Positions 30,036 through 39,919 of a DNA stretch of 64,000 bases are shown here, piece by piece. Numbering within the stretch: the stretch's first letter is position 1; every line of letters starts with the position of its first letter. Made by a program: the position numbers and the translations under genes. Origin of the DNA: Vanrija pseudolonga (Eukaryota; Basidiomycota; Tremellomycetes; Trichosporonales; Trichosporonaceae). The DNA lies in contig NC_085852.1 of NCBI RefSeq assembly GCF_020906515.1, forward strand, positions 124,001-188,000, written 5' to 3'. The notes under the pieces were generated by a model. The model ran no database searches and had not been told where the DNA came from. It was given only the letters and a program-made list of their open reading frames with translations.

Positions 30036-31186
30036 CTAGTTCCCATTGAAGGAATCGTTGTCAGAGTTGGTTCCCACAGTCACCCAGTCTTCGTCGTTAT
30101 CCTGGTTGCAGTGGTTAGAGTCGAGGCAGCGTGTGAGAGATCAAGACTGCACTTACGTGGCTATCATCACTAAAACCCATCTCACCAGAGGAGGTTTCCT
30201 CATCGTCGACACCCTGAACGGTTGTCAGCTGTTGGGTGGCGTGCTGGGAAGATGTGCAGACATGTACACACCTCGACCTCAGAGAGCGGGTTCCATGTGC
30301 CATGGATGTCCTTATGCTCGCCGTGCTCCTGCCACCACTGCTCGAAGGTGCGGAGGGTGATGAACCCCGTGATCTTCTCCAGGACCTGAGCAGGGTTCCT
30401 AAAAGGTCCAAGTCGGTTCGCAATGCCCTTGAAGAAGGCAACGGTGCGGCGGTCCAAGTCGTGAGGGCCAATGTTGCTTCCGAAATCGAGCTTCTCCATG
30501 CCGACAATCTTCAGAGCGACGGATCCCTTGACGTAGGCCGCGAAGTCGACGACCATCGACCATAGGACCTCGGGTTTCGGTGTCTCGTCCGTGTTGACCG
30601 GCCAGAGGGCGATGACAACTTCCTGGAGCTTGGGCGCATGGGTGTTGCCCTGGAAAATGAGATACGGGACAATTCGGTCATCCTTCCAGCGGAGGTGAAT
30701 GATTTGGTGCTCGAGGTCGTACGACACGTCGATCATGGCCAAATTCGCGGCCCCCTCCTCCGCTGAGACGACGGTGTTCACGAAGTCAACGACAGTGTGC
30801 AGGTTGTCAAGATGGGTGATCGGGTAAAGGGTGCAGTTCAGGGCCAGACGACGGATGGTGTGCGCCGAAGGCAAGTGCCGGAGGACCTCGATCCGCCACT
30901 TGAGATGGCTGAGAACGCACACGTCTACGATCTCGGTAGCGTTGAGGACAGTCGGTCGAGCAGGTCCAGAGGCCGAGGCACTGATCCACGGCAGCTCGGA
31001 ACCGTTGAGGAACTCGTCCGGACCCTCTCCCATCCTCACCAGGAGGTGCTTGAAATGGATCTTGTTGACGTGCGAGCAGTACGCCTTGGACGTACCGCGA
31101 AACTTGAGCTGGGTGCCGAAGTCGGCGGCGTCAATGATCTTCTCGACGATGGCGGGGAACGCAGTGTGGTCGATGATGACTGTCAT
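30036..31186 (-). CDS. F-box-like protein with acidic spliced tail, 345 aa
   Basis: Three-exon gene: exons 30272-31186, 30157-30213 and 30036-30101 (minus), joined in phase 0. Introns of 58 and 55 bases have GTGTGT/CAG and GTAAGT/CAG ends and GCTGAC and CTAAC branch sites. Exon 1 carries the family body: MTVIIDHTAFPAIVEKIIDA, TQLKFRGTSKAYCSHVNKIHFKHLLV, HTVVDFVNTVV, QIIHLRWKDD, VVIALWPVNTD, LKIVGMEKLDFG, and ITLRTFEQWWQEHGEHKDIHGTWNPLSEVE. The small exons add an acidic tail (VDDEETSSGEMGFSDDSH, then DNDEDWVTVGTNSDNDSFNGN). The intron position right after WNPL-x-EV is conserved in this subclade. Confidence 0.8.
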
Positions 31187-31620
31187 GTCTGTGTTTGACG
31201 TGGTCGGTGTCAGAGTGAGTGTGAAGTGTAAAGGGCGACGAGCGAGTGGACAATGTGAATGTCGAGTGAGTCGTGGAGGGGCGTTGGGTGTCATTTTGCT
31301 TCCGCGACAGGGGGCGGACGATCATCCTCTCGCCCCGATCAGGACTGAACAGGTTCACACTATGCATGCACTGAAGATGCACACAAGGAACTGTACAGAG
31401 GCGTATCTGTGTGCTCATACTGCTTTTGGAGTTGGTCGCATAGGTGATAGGATGGCGGCAATGGAATTGGGCCTGGTAACAGCGGACTGGAGGCGGCGTC
31501 GTGGATATTTGGTCGGTTTGCGTTCGGCTGTGGGGTCGGCTGTGAACAGAAACCAAACCCAATGGTTCTGTCATTGCTTACGATAGTATTGTGAAAGTTG
31601 TTATAGGCCGGCTGGTTGTT
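31187..31620. other. Intergenic spacer with shared promoter element
   Basis: Promoter side of the minus-strand gene at 31186, listed element at 31295-31323. Nothing else recognised. Confidence 0.45.
31295..31323 (-). promoter_or_regulatory. Shared upstream element (copy 1)
   Basis: A 29-base segment (plus-strand TTTGCTTCCGCGAC then AGGGGGCGGACGATC), 109 bases upstream of the ATG at 31186. It recurs with only two changes 105 bases upstream of the ATG at 32683. The equal spacing and the GC-box-like core suggest a promoter element copied with the genes or kept by selection. Confidence 0.5.
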
Positions 31621-32683
31621 CTAGTAGTACTCCTGGGCGGCGTCAGCAATGCAACCAGGCGACACGTCACCACTCACCTCGTCACTCTCATCATCCTCAT
31701 CACGCTCCTCCTCAATTGAGTCCTCGAGGTCACCCTGCCCAGCAGCCCAGCAGTCAGCAAAGCTCGTGATGTTTAACTCAGCTGACACATACCTTGACCT
31801 CAAACAGAGGGTTCCACACCCCGTGTACGTCCTTCAAGTTCCCGAGCTCCTCCCACCACTGCTCGAAAGTGATGCACGTGATGGACGGCTCAACGGCTTC
31901 GGCAAGCGGCCCGAGGGTGTAGTATAACTCATCACGGAAAGTCGACAGGGTGTTGTTGAAGCTGGTCAAGACGCCGTTTCCAAAGTTGATCTTCTCGAGA
32001 CCGACAATCTTGAGCCTGCCCGAGGAGCGGAGGTAGGGGATCAGCGTCTTGACAACGGGCCACATGGGCTCCTGGCACGACTCATGGACCGCGTCGACGG
32101 GATGAAGGGCGAGCACGATCTCCTTGAGCCTGTTTTTGTTGCCTATGCGCACAAAGCTGAGCTTGGGGAGAACGCTGTGGTGCTTCCACTTATAGTGGAT
32201 GATGTGAGTCTTCTGCGCAAGGGAGACTCTCATCCAGCGCGAGGTGGTCGAGTAGCCGCCAGTGTGGACGAAATCGACGACCGCGCGCACGGTCGGAGGG
32301 TAGTTGATCTTGGACCACGTCGCATTCCACCCCAGGCCCCGGATAGTACTCAGCCCCTTGGTGTGCGCTCGAGGAGTGTGATGGGCTCGGGATGGTCGTG
32401 AGGATCGGGCAGACGCACGTCGATGACCTTGATGGCCTGGAGGAAGGTCGTACGTGCATTGCCATTGAGGCGTACAGTGGTAGAGGGATGCGTGATGAAT
32501 CCGAGGAGAAACGGGGACTGCTCGCCGCGGGTGAGGCGAGCATGGGTAAATGCCAAGTGGTGGAGGCGGTTCAACCAAGCCTTGGAGGCGCGCCGGAACG
32601 CGAGCTGCGTCCTAAAAGTCGGCGAAGCGGATGATGCGGTTCAAGATCATGGGGTAATCGGTGTGGTCGATGAGGACTGACAT
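31621..32683 (-). pseudogene. Acidic-tail F-box-like copy with two frameshifts
   Basis: ATG 32683 opens MSVLIDHTDYPMILNRIIRFADF, then the frame is lost at a run of four T (plus 32614-32617, one base too many); TQLAFRRASKAWLN and the following region are in a second frame; near 32368 it changes again to GLSTIRGLGWNATW, VVDFVHTGG, HIIHYKWKHHS, IVLALHPVDA, LKIVGLEKINFG and ITFEQWWEELGNLKDVHGVWNPLFEVK. The 3' structure is intact: intron 31735-31792, acidic exon 31678-31734 (GDLEDSIEEERDEDDESDE), intron 31633-31677, final exon EYY-stop. The second intron is 45 bases without a stop, so its retention would stay in frame. Confidence 0.7.
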
Positions 32684-32787
32684 TGCTGTGAGAGAGCTAG
32701 GGGTGGATGAGTGGTCAATAGAAGAAACAAGAGTTGAGGAGACAAGGCAACAGGTCGAGTGACACGGCAAGGAGGGCGTGGGTGGAA

Positions 32788-32816
32788 TTTGCTTCCGCGA
32801 CTGGGGGCGGATGATC
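32788..32816 (-). promoter_or_regulatory. Shared upstream element (copy 2)
   Basis: Second copy of the 29-base element, differing at two positions from the one at 31295-31323, and lying 105 bases upstream of ATG 32683. Confidence 0.5.
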
Positions 32817-32824
32817 GACCCCGG

Positions 32825-32878
32825 CGCCCTTTTCGCCCTTTTCGCCCTTTTCGCCCTTTTCGCCCTTTTCGCCCTTTT
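32825..32878. repeat. 9-base minisatellite, six exact copies
   Basis: Unit CGCCCTTTT is repeated six times without change from 32825 to 32878, immediately beyond the shared upstream element of the gene at 32683. Length polymorphism between strains is likely and could tune transcription, though the gene below is now broken. Confidence 0.9.
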
Positions 32879-33037
32879 CGCGCTGCGGACATGCATGCAT
32901 GGCCATGCTACAATAGTTCGGGGAATGGAAAGATCTCGGACCGGGCACGGCTGGCCGCCGGCTCATACACTTCAGGCCGGTGGAGGTTGACCGCTGACGC
33001 AGTGGCCATCGTGAACCACGCCATCATCTGTCAACCC

Positions 33038-34306
33038 TCACCAGTTGTTGTCCATGTCTTCCATCTCCTCGCTGTAGCAGTGACCGTTGTAGTTCTCGTC
33101 ATACCAGTCATACTCCTCCGAGTTGTCCTCGTAGACCTGGGCGTCCCAATCGCCGTGGCTGGGATCATCATGCAGGACGTCGCCCTCATTCGGGACGACA
33201 AGACCGTTCCACTCGTCGAACACGGCGTCTTGCCAGTTGAAAGGTGCGTCGTACTCTTGCGAATGGGTGCTGTAGGTGGCGTTCATGTGCGAGTCGTCCG
33301 AGGTATGGGGGTAGAAATTGATGTCATCCATGTATTCGTCCTCATCAGAGTCATCGTCAAACGCTGGCTATGATCCGATTAGCGGCTTGTATTCTCGGCA
33401 GCGACCTACATGTAACCGGCGGTGGCCAAGAGGGTTCCACAGCCCTTCGACTGCCTTGCGTGGGCCGAGCTCCATCCACCACTCGTCAAAGGTGACACAG
33501 GTAATGGCATTGACGACATCATACTTGTGTTCGAATTTGATGTCTTCAAGCTCGGAGAGCTGCCAGCGGAACTTGGAGACGAAGTCGTCGGGGCAATGAA
33601 TCGACACTCCCTCGAATGCAATCCATTCGAGCCCGACAATCTTGAGTTTGCCCCAGAAACGAAGGTAATCGACGAGGTCGATGATGGCCGACCATAACGC
33701 AAAGGGAACATTGAGCGCGGAGGTCTGCTGCTCAGGCCAGAGCACGATGACAAGTTCCTTGAGGTTGATGGTTGGGCTGTTGAGCGTGAAGGTGAAGTGG
33801 GGACGAAGCCGATCCCTACACTCTGTCCACTTCAAATGAATGATGTGTCGGTCTTGGTAGGAGGAAATGGCGATGCGGTCTCTGCCATAGCTGTTTACTC
33901 GTAGAAAGTCGACAACGGTGCCAACTTGATGAGGCACAGCGATTTGCGCAAGGGCCGAGCTCCACCCCAGGCGGCGGACGGTGTGAATAGATGTCGGGCT
34001 ATTGAAAGGCTTGATGCGACCGTGATCACGACGCCCGCTTAAATATACGTCGACAACTTCGACCGAGCGATAAAGCATGCGATAGTTGCCTTCCGGGATT
34101 GCAACCAGTGCCCGCTCAGGAAAGCTGACCTCGTAGTCCCGGTCGTAGTCGTCCTCAACGAGGGCGTGCTTGAAGTGGAGCTTGTCGACATAGCTGCAGT
34201 ACTTCTTGGACGTTGCGCGGAATGCGAGTTGAGTCTTGAAGTCGGAGTAGTGCATGATGCTCTCGACAATGGCGGGAAACCCGAGGTGGTCTATGGTCGC
34301 CGACAT
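33038..34306 (-). CDS. F-box-like protein with long acidic tail, 408 aa
   Basis: Two-exon gene: exon 1 33406-34306, intron 33364-33405 (42 bases, GTCGCT/CCAG, phase 1), exon 2 33038-33363. Exon 1: MSATIDHLGFPAIVESIMHY, TQLAFRATSKKYCSYVDKLHFKHALV, TVVDFLRVNS, HIIHLKWTE, LVIVLWPEQQ, LKIVGLEWIAFEG, CVTFDEWWMELGPRKAVEGLWNPLG. Exon 2 adds about 109 residues rich in Asp, Glu, Tyr and Asn (FDDDSDEDEYMDDINFY ... YSEEMEDMDNNW). A second possible 5' site (CAT-GTAGGT) would put exon 2 out of frame, so the GTCGCT site is preferred though weaker. The tail is the longest in the window; acidic tails may act in partner binding or as a degradation-related element. Confidence 0.75.
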
Positions 34307-34368
34307 GCTGGGTAGAACTCGGATTGAGACTTGGGAGTGAAGCTTGAAGGGGGGAGAGAGAGAGAGAG

Positions 34369-34375
34369 TATATAT
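34369..34375 (-). promoter_or_regulatory. TATA box next to a GA run
   Basis: TATATAT about 63 bases upstream of ATG 34306, directly beside a (GA)n/(TC)n run at about 34353-34368. The pair looks like a core promoter with a pyrimidine-rich leader on the coding strand. Confidence 0.45.
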
Positions 34376-34422
34376 GCTGAGTGAATGGCCGGTCGTTGAC
34401 GTGCGACACGCGGCGAGGGGCG

Positions 34423-35379
34423 TCACATCGAGGGGATGTGGATTGGCGACGGAATCATTTGCTCGACGATGATATGTGCGCCGGGGCACCACTCGCCCTT
34501 ACACGCGGCGGCTGTGTGCAAGAAAGTGTGCCGTGACCCGCTCAAGACGCCCGCCCGTGACTTCTCGTGCACAAAGAGCAGCCGCATTTGTCGTGCGGCC
34601 GGCAGAAGCGGAAGATTGCACCGCCACGTCGCTTTCTGTAGAGGCCCGATGATCGCTGGCGGCGGGACACCGACGAAGGTGAGCGAGATGCGCCGGCCCA
34701 TCATCAGGAGGTTGTTGACGAGGACGAGGATGGGGTAGATCGAGAGTACGGGTACGCGGGGCTCGGCGTCACAGCAGGGGTGTACGGCGATGACGATTTC
34801 GCGTAGGCTCTTGACCTTGGTGGGTGCGATCTCGCAGTGATGCCTCACGCAAGTTCTGAGGTTGAGGACGTACATCTGCACGATCGACCCCATGCGGAGC
34901 CGATGGTGCTTGTCCAACGGCCGCCCAGTTTGTTGGCTCTGGTCGACAAAGTCGACGAGGGTGTGGGTGGTCGTGTAGCCTAGCCCCCCAAAGCTTGGTA
35001 CCCTATTGAACTGGCTGAACCGGCGCACAGTGTGCAGCGAGGTGAGCTGCCGTAGAATGTTGCGTACAGCGTGAGTGCGGGCCGCAGACGGTTTGGCGGG
35101 CAGATCGAATGGCACTGAGTCGAGAATCTCCACACGCGACGGCACGCGGGGGAGGCGAGAGGTCATGTCCATCCTGCCCGGCGGCACGACGAAGTGCAGC
35201 CCGAGCTTCTTGTTGGTGCCCGTCGCGCGCAACGCTACGTGCCGGAACAGCGTTGCATCGACTCGGTCGCGAAAGGAGCGGCAGGTGCGTCGCAGGACGA
35301 CGAGGGAGGAGGCCGGCGCATATGCGAAGATGAGGTCGATGATGTGGGGGTGCGTACTGTGGTCGATGCTGACCAACAT
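34423..35379 (-). CDS. Diverged F-box-like protein lacking block 7, 318 aa
   Basis: Complete intronless frame from ATG 35379: MLVSIDHSTHPHIIDLIFAY, SLVVLRRTCRSFRDRVDATLFRHVAL, LPRVPSRVEILDSV, TLVDFVDQSQ, IVIAVHPCCDAEP and SLTFVGVPPPA. The normal ending is absent: after block 6 the protein is basic and Cys/His-containing (HTFLHTAAACKGEWCPGAH) with no EEWW or GVW motif. The head is nearest to those at 18767 and 36680 (IDHSTHP / IDHNKHP). Either this copy acquired a new C-terminus or its 3' end was replaced by unrelated DNA; nothing in it says it is non-functional. Confidence 0.75.
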   Translation of the reverse strand: MLVSIDHSTHPHIIDLIFAYAPASSLVVLRRTCRSFRDRVDATLFRHVALRATGTNKKLGLHFVVPPGRMDMTSRLPRVPSRVEILDSVPFDLPAKPSAARTHAVRNILRQLTSLHTVRRFSQFNRVPSFGGLGYTTTHTLVDFVDQSQQTGRPLDKHHRLRMGSIVQMYVLNLRTCVRHHCEIAPTKVKSLREIVIAVHPCCDAEPRVPVLSIYPILVLVNNLLMMGRRISLTFVGVPPPAIIGPLQKATWRCNLPLLPAARQMRLLFVHEKSRAGVLSGSRHTFLHTAAACKGEWCPGAHIIVEQMIPSPIHIPSM

Positions 35380-35738
35380 GGTTGATGGGAAGTGCGATGC
35401 TGGCGAGTTGACAAGAGTTGAAGTGCCCAAGACAACGACGTCATGTTTGCACCGCACAAACTTGATTCCGCGTTTCAGAATGGCGGGCATCAGATGTCAG
35501 CACCATGTTGTGGGCTCTCGGGTCAGTGGTGATACTCGTGCAGGAGCTCGATGCATGAGCCCGCGCTTGTGGACGAGGGGATCACGCTATGGAGAGGTAT
35601 GAGTGGGTGGATGGGAGTTGCCGTGGTCTCCGGATATGGACAAGTGTTATGTGTCCCTTCCTTTGTTTGCGCGGCGGATTGGAGCCCTTGGTTCGTTCCT
35701 CCAGGGTCAGCCTGGCCCATCCTGCATCACTCACAATA
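35380..35738. other. Spacer, possibly holding a terminal exon
   Basis: A minus-strand stretch 35523-35711 is open and could be a spliced terminal exon (ADPGGTNQGLQSAAQTKEG ... ELLHEYHH) of the copy at 35739-36680, using a 39-base intron at 35712-35750. The splice signals are weak, so this is only a possibility. Confidence 0.3.
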
Positions 35739-36680
35739 TCACACCCCCACATCCGCGTCCACCCAGTGCCCGACATAGTCCTTGTCCTCGCCGAGCCCAG
35801 CATGCCAATTAGCAACGGTGCGGAACTTGACGCCGTCGAGGGCCTCGCTGTCGCGGTCGGCGGCGCGCAGACGAGCCTCCACCTTCTCACGGAAGGGGAT
35901 GAATGCCGAGTCGATGCGGTAGACCTTGTGGTGCTTGACGAGGACTTCCAGGCGGGTGTTCTCGATGCCGACGATGACGAGCTTGCCCGTGAACTTGGCA
36001 TCGAGAGCCTTGACGACGTTGTACACCACCTCGATCGCACTGAGGGGGTTCGGCTTCGACTCGTCGCTCCGTTAAGGCCAGAGGACTACCGCAATCTCCG
36101 AGATGTTGCTGGTTCCGATACACGCGAAGCGAACGTTGCGCAGGGCGCGGTAGTCGCCCACTTGAAGGGCCCAATCGTCACACCATTGCACGTGAAGCAC
36201 GTAACTGTGGAAGTACTGGTAGGGCTGAATGGTGGGGGTGACGCGGTCGACGATGATGGAAGTCATGTCGTCGAGGTCGAGAAAGTCGACCAGGGGGCCA
36301 TATGGCCGAGGCTTGATGGAGCAGACGCTCTTGAGGGCCTTGCCAGTGCGGCGAAGGATACGCAGAGAGCTCATGGCGCGTATCGTGTCCCTGGAAGGCA
36401 CGAGTGGGTTCTCCGCGAGGTCGAGAACACGGACGTGTTGTGGGCGGAATGGCAGAGTGCTGCCGGGGGGAAGGGAGAGGCTCGCCGGAGAGGGAGGGGT
36501 GATGAAGGCATCCTCGCCATGGTTGGTGACCAGGGATACGTGGTGGAAGAGAAGACGGCGGACGCGCTTGCGGAAGGTGGCCGAGGTGCGACGTAGCACC
36601 GCGAGGCTGGCGAGGGGGGCGTACGAGAGTATCATGGTCATGATCTCGGGGTGCTTGTTGTGGTCTATAATGACTGTCAT
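35739..36680 (-). pseudogene. F-box-like copy with one in-frame stop
   Basis: ATG 36680: MTVIIDHNKHPEIMTMILSY, SLAVLRRTSATFRKRVRRLLFHHVSL, LPFRPQHVRVLDLAEN, LVDFLDLDDM, YVLHVQWCDD and IAVVLWP, then TAA at 36072-36074. The same frame continues (RSDESKPNPLSAIEVVYNVV, LVIVGIENTRLEV, GVKFRTVANWHAGLGEDKDYVGHW) to 35739. The premature stop sits in the variable loop after block 5. The first product of 202 residues would hold the head and blocks 2-5. A single nonsense change is the only lesion I see. Confidence 0.75.
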
Positions 36681-37158
36681 TGTGGTGTCGTTGGTGATGA
36701 TGTTATGATGAGGGAGTGGGAAAAGCGAAAAGGAAGACGAGGAAGATGCTAGTTTATATATGCGTCCAACACCACCGCCGATCAGTCAACGCCGACTGGA
36801 TCCGCGTCACCCATTTCAATACTGACGACACCACACCCCCAATGACCTACCGTGCTACACAACCTACACGCCCGTGCATTAGAGCCACTACGCAGAGTTG
36901 GTAGTTGGAGCGATTACCGAGCACTGGGCGGTCAATTGGACGGAACAAACCGCTTTGGGTCGCTCTTCGTATGTCCCAGGCTCCCGATCTGGACCACGAA
37001 ATATCAACTCGTCAACTTGTACATACCGCAGTCTCGAGACGGGAGGACACTCATATTACTTCACTGTATCAACGCTTGTCACTTCCCCACGAGACTATTT
37101 ACAGCTCCTTGCAGAAGCAGCGCGCGGCATAGCCATTGAGCAGAAAGCTGTTCGTCAG
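36681..37158. other. Intergenic spacer
   Basis: Promoter of the minus-strand copy at 36680 (TATATAT at 36755-36761, about 75 bases upstream) and the 3' side of the gene at 37159. No other gene found. Confidence 0.45.
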
Positions 37159-38235
37159 CTAGTGGAATCGAGTCCGCCTCACAGTCTTTGCCTCCTCATG
37201 GGGTTGGACCCACTGTCCCGCGAGAACCTTATCCTTGGGCAATACCGCGTGGAATTGTGCGAGACTCCCAAATTTGAAGTACAGATCACGCCCGCAATGG
37301 GGAGGGATCGGAAGAATGTCCCATGCGTGCCTCAGCAGCGAAACAAAGGGTTGATACTGGGCAGAATAGTCCTCGTCGCATCTGCTTGCGGGTGAGCGAT
37401 TACGCCATTTGGGGTCCGTCTGTTCGAGGCCGATGATGATGAACTCGAGCCGTTTGGGGTTTGCCTCATTGTGAATCGCCTGGTAGAGAGAGCTGAAAAC
37501 GAGGGCGAGTAGATTTGCGGCCGATTCCTGCCAATCTTGGTAGTCGGGGAGTGTCGAGTGAGGGTGGAGCACGAAGAGCATGCATTTCACGTGTGAGCAG
37601 TCGGTAAACCGCACGTTGGAGAGTCGAGCGGGCATAGGGGTCGAGACGTCCCAGCGAAGGTGGAGAATATACATGTCCTTGATGAAACTCAGATCAATGA
37701 GCGGCCCATTTTCGTCGTTGCTGTCCCAGATGCGTGAAGTGCCATTGACGTCCACGTAGTCGACCAGCGACTTCGCCTTGGGAATGTTGGGGAAATGGCG
37801 CCGAATGAAGTCGTTCGGAACGCCGACGGCCGATCCCATGCGGCGCACGACAACGAGTAACGGGGGTGTGCTGCTGCTCACCGTCCGTTTGACACCTGAG
37901 CCATTGTATTCCGCCTCTGGGTCGGCCACGTAGTTGTTGTACCACATGGCGTCGTCAAGGTCGAGTGTGCGGACCAGTGGGGCGATAAATGGCAGGTGGA
38001 GTGGGTCGGTGAGGCGCGGGGTAGTGGCTCGGGGGTAGTCGAAACGGACTTGACCATCGTCGTAAATGGCGTTGACGTGTTGCACAAGCTTGGCCAGACG
38101 AGTACGGTATGCCTTGGCGGTGGCGCTAAACGCTGCTTGGGTTGGGGCGTCGCAGCGGTGGAGGATCAGGTCGATGATGTACGGGTATGCCGTGTGGTCG
38201 AGCTTGACTTTGGAGTAAAGGACTGCACTGTCCAT
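37159..38235 (-). CDS. F-box-like family protein (FSAT subclade), 358 aa
   Basis: Complete frame from ATG 38235: MDSAVLYSKVKLDHTAYPYI, then IDLILHRCDAPTQAAFSATAKAYRTRLAKLVQHV. Later: LPFIAPLVRTLDLDDA, VVVRRMGSAVG, SLVDYVDVNGTSRI, YILHLRWDVS, LFVLHPHSTLPD, FIIIGLEQTDPK and a weak block 7 ending VLAGQWVQPHEEAKT. A GTGAGG sequence follows AKT with GCTGAC and CAG 35 bases on, so a short terminal intron and a different last exon are possible; the neighbour at 38738 has GTGAGT at the same place. The AAFSAT-x-KA head variant defines a subclade found between 37 and 51 kb. Confidence 0.82.
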   Translation of the reverse strand: MDSAVLYSKVKLDHTAYPYIIDLILHRCDAPTQAAFSATAKAYRTRLAKLVQHVNAIYDDGQVRFDYPRATTPRLTDPLHLPFIAPLVRTLDLDDAMWYNNYVADPEAEYNGSGVKRTVSSSTPPLLVVVRRMGSAVGVPNDFIRRHFPNIPKAKSLVDYVDVNGTSRIWDSNDENGPLIDLSFIKDMYILHLRWDVSTPMPARLSNVRFTDCSHVKCMLFVLHPHSTLPDYQDWQESAANLLALVFSSLYQAIHNEANPKRLEFIIIGLEQTDPKWRNRSPASRCDEDYSAQYQPFVSLLRHAWDILPIPPHCGRDLYFKFGSLAQFHAVLPKDKVLAGQWVQPHEEAKTVRRTRFH

Positions 38236-38737
38236 GATAACACTGATGTTTATTGGGACGATGAGCGAAAGACAAAGACAGACGTTTGGAAAAGGCCATT
38301 TGGCGGGCAGCGGTGGTTGGTGTCGATCAACCTCGCACGGGATCAAATTGGCCCACACACTGCGCGAGGGTCATGCACACACCTGCACCGCGTTATGCAA
38401 AGGGGCGAGGAGCGCGCCAAGCATGACATGTATGACTGTGCACTGTTCATGTGCGGCGCTGCTCATGTGCGGAGATCTTCTGCCCGTCCAGTGCGCTCCG
38501 TCGAAGTAGTAGGACAGGGGGAGTCACAATAGGGGCGGAAGTGGACAGGGGGTCACTCAGCTCATTGTCATGAGGCCGCTATGGCTAGACCAGTAAACGC
38601 TCAGCTATCACGAGCCGGTGACGTTCTGTACGTGTTGAATCTCAGACATTTCCAGATACAAAGACTGACACCTATGCATTACATCACGGTCGGAGGAGAA
38701 CAGACACTGGAGCAGCCTGAATCTAGGTTCATCTGAG
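38236..38737. other. Intergenic spacer
   Basis: No gene, repeat or relic recognised. If the neighbour is spliced after AKT, its last exon may reach to about 38660. Confidence 0.4.
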
Positions 38738-39919
38738 CTAGCGCCCGGTGCAAGATGGCCTCAGGAATCTAGATGACAGCAGGGGCCGTGTGAGGACGCT
38801 GGAGATCAGCCACTGAATTGAGATTGTTCCACTCACCGTCTTAGCATCCCCGCGAGGGTGAACCCAGTGACCGACGACAGCTTCGTCTGCACCTATCCCC
38901 TCGCGCCATCGATCCTGTGTGTCATAGGTAATGTCGAGCTCGATTTCGGTATTCTGTGGGATGTCACCGAGGGCCACACCACGAAGGGCAGTCGTGTAAG
39001 CTTCCAACATGACGTCCACAAAAGTCAGGTACAACCTCATGGAGACATGCTGACAGGCGCAGCTGTCATGATTGCACCCGGGCATGCAGTCAATGTTCAC
39101 GAGGGGCCCGATATCCGTCTGCTCGAGCCCGATTAGGTGGAACGTTGTGGGAGGAACATGATGCGGATATGGGAAGAAGTATGACTTTAAGAAGTGGCCG
39201 ACGACGGTGGCAGCCGATTTGGCGGATACGACCTCGCCGGTTCGGCCAGAGTGTGGGTGGAGCACAACGAAGACCTGGCGCACGGTACCGCGACGGTTGA
39301 AGCGGATGTCGTCAAACTTGGGTGGGAGTGGGCGCGTCGCATCCCAGCGTAGGTGGAGGATGTACCTGTCCAAGCAGGCCTGGAGTTCGATGCGAGCGTT
39401 GTCCTGCTCCGAGAGGAACGAGGTGCCGTTGATGTCGATATAGTCGACCAGGGTGGGGACCCTGGGCAGGGTGGCGAACCGCCGGCCAGTGTTGGATCTG
39501 TGCAGACCCGCAGCCGATCCCATACGGCGGAGCAATCGGAGGGACGTGAGCCCGCCGGTGGGAAAGGTGGGTGATGGCGCCCCCTGGATCCCCTGGACAT
39601 AGTCGTCCCAGTACCCGTCGTCGAGGTCAAGGATGTGTATCATGTGTGGGACGAGTGGGAGGCACGCTGGGTCCGTTTCCCGTCGGGCAACGGTGCCGGC
39701 GCACACCAGCTCTGCACCGCCGTTGCCATCAGATACGACGTTGGCGTGGTGCAGCAGCTCGGCGAGCCTGGCGCGACGCGCCTTGGTCGTCGCGCTGAAG
39801 GCCGCTTGGGTCGGGCCGTCGCAGTGCTGTGCGATCATGTCCACGATCAGAGGGTACCCGCTGTTGTCTATCCAGACGTCGTGCTGTGCAGAGTGGTCGG
39901 ATGGCCTGTTTGGCGACAT
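38738..39919 (-). CDS. F-box-like family protein (FSAT subclade), up to 393 aa
   Basis: ATG 39919: MSPNRPSDHSAQHDVWIDNS, GYPLIVDMIAQHCDGPTQAAFSATTKARRARLAELLHHA. Then LPLVPHMIHILDLDD, LRLLRRMGSAAG, TLVDYIDINGTSFL, YILHLRWDATR, VFVVLHPHSG, FHLIGLEQTDIG and GADEAVVGHWVHPRGDAKT. After AKT the frame goes through GTGAGT, and the remaining 30 residues (to 38738) are unlike any relative, so they may be intronic; a 68-base intron ending TCTAG would give IPEAILHRALAQMNLDSGCS instead. Its closest relative is the preceding minus-strand gene (37159-38235): both share VDY-(V/I)D-(V/I)-NGTS, which no other copy has. Confidence 0.8.
   Translation of the reverse strand: MSPNRPSDHSAQHDVWIDNSGYPLIVDMIAQHCDGPTQAAFSATTKARRARLAELLHHANVVSDGNGGAELVCAGTVARRETDPACLPLVPHMIHILDLDDGYWDDYVQGIQGAPSPTFPTGGLTSLRLLRRMGSAAGLHRSNTGRRFATLPRVPTLVDYIDINGTSFLSEQDNARIELQACLDRYILHLRWDATRPLPPKFDDIRFNRRGTVRQVFVVLHPHSGRTGEVVSAKSAATVVGHFLKSYFFPYPHHVPPTTFHLIGLEQTDIGPLVNIDCMPGCNHDSCACQHVSMRLYLTFVDVMLEAYTTALRGVALGDIPQNTEIELDITYDTQDRWREGIGADEAVVGHWVHPRGDAKTVSGTISIQWLISSVLTRPLLSSRFLRPSCTGR

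Larger units (their letters stand above)
32684..33037. other. Spacer with promoter element and minisatellite
   Basis: Besides the two listed elements no gene or relic is seen. Confidence 0.45.

Noticed and set aside
35589-36596. 335-codon plus-strand frame
   Set aside because: Antisense to the copy at 35739-36680; low-complexity Val/Arg/Asp composition.
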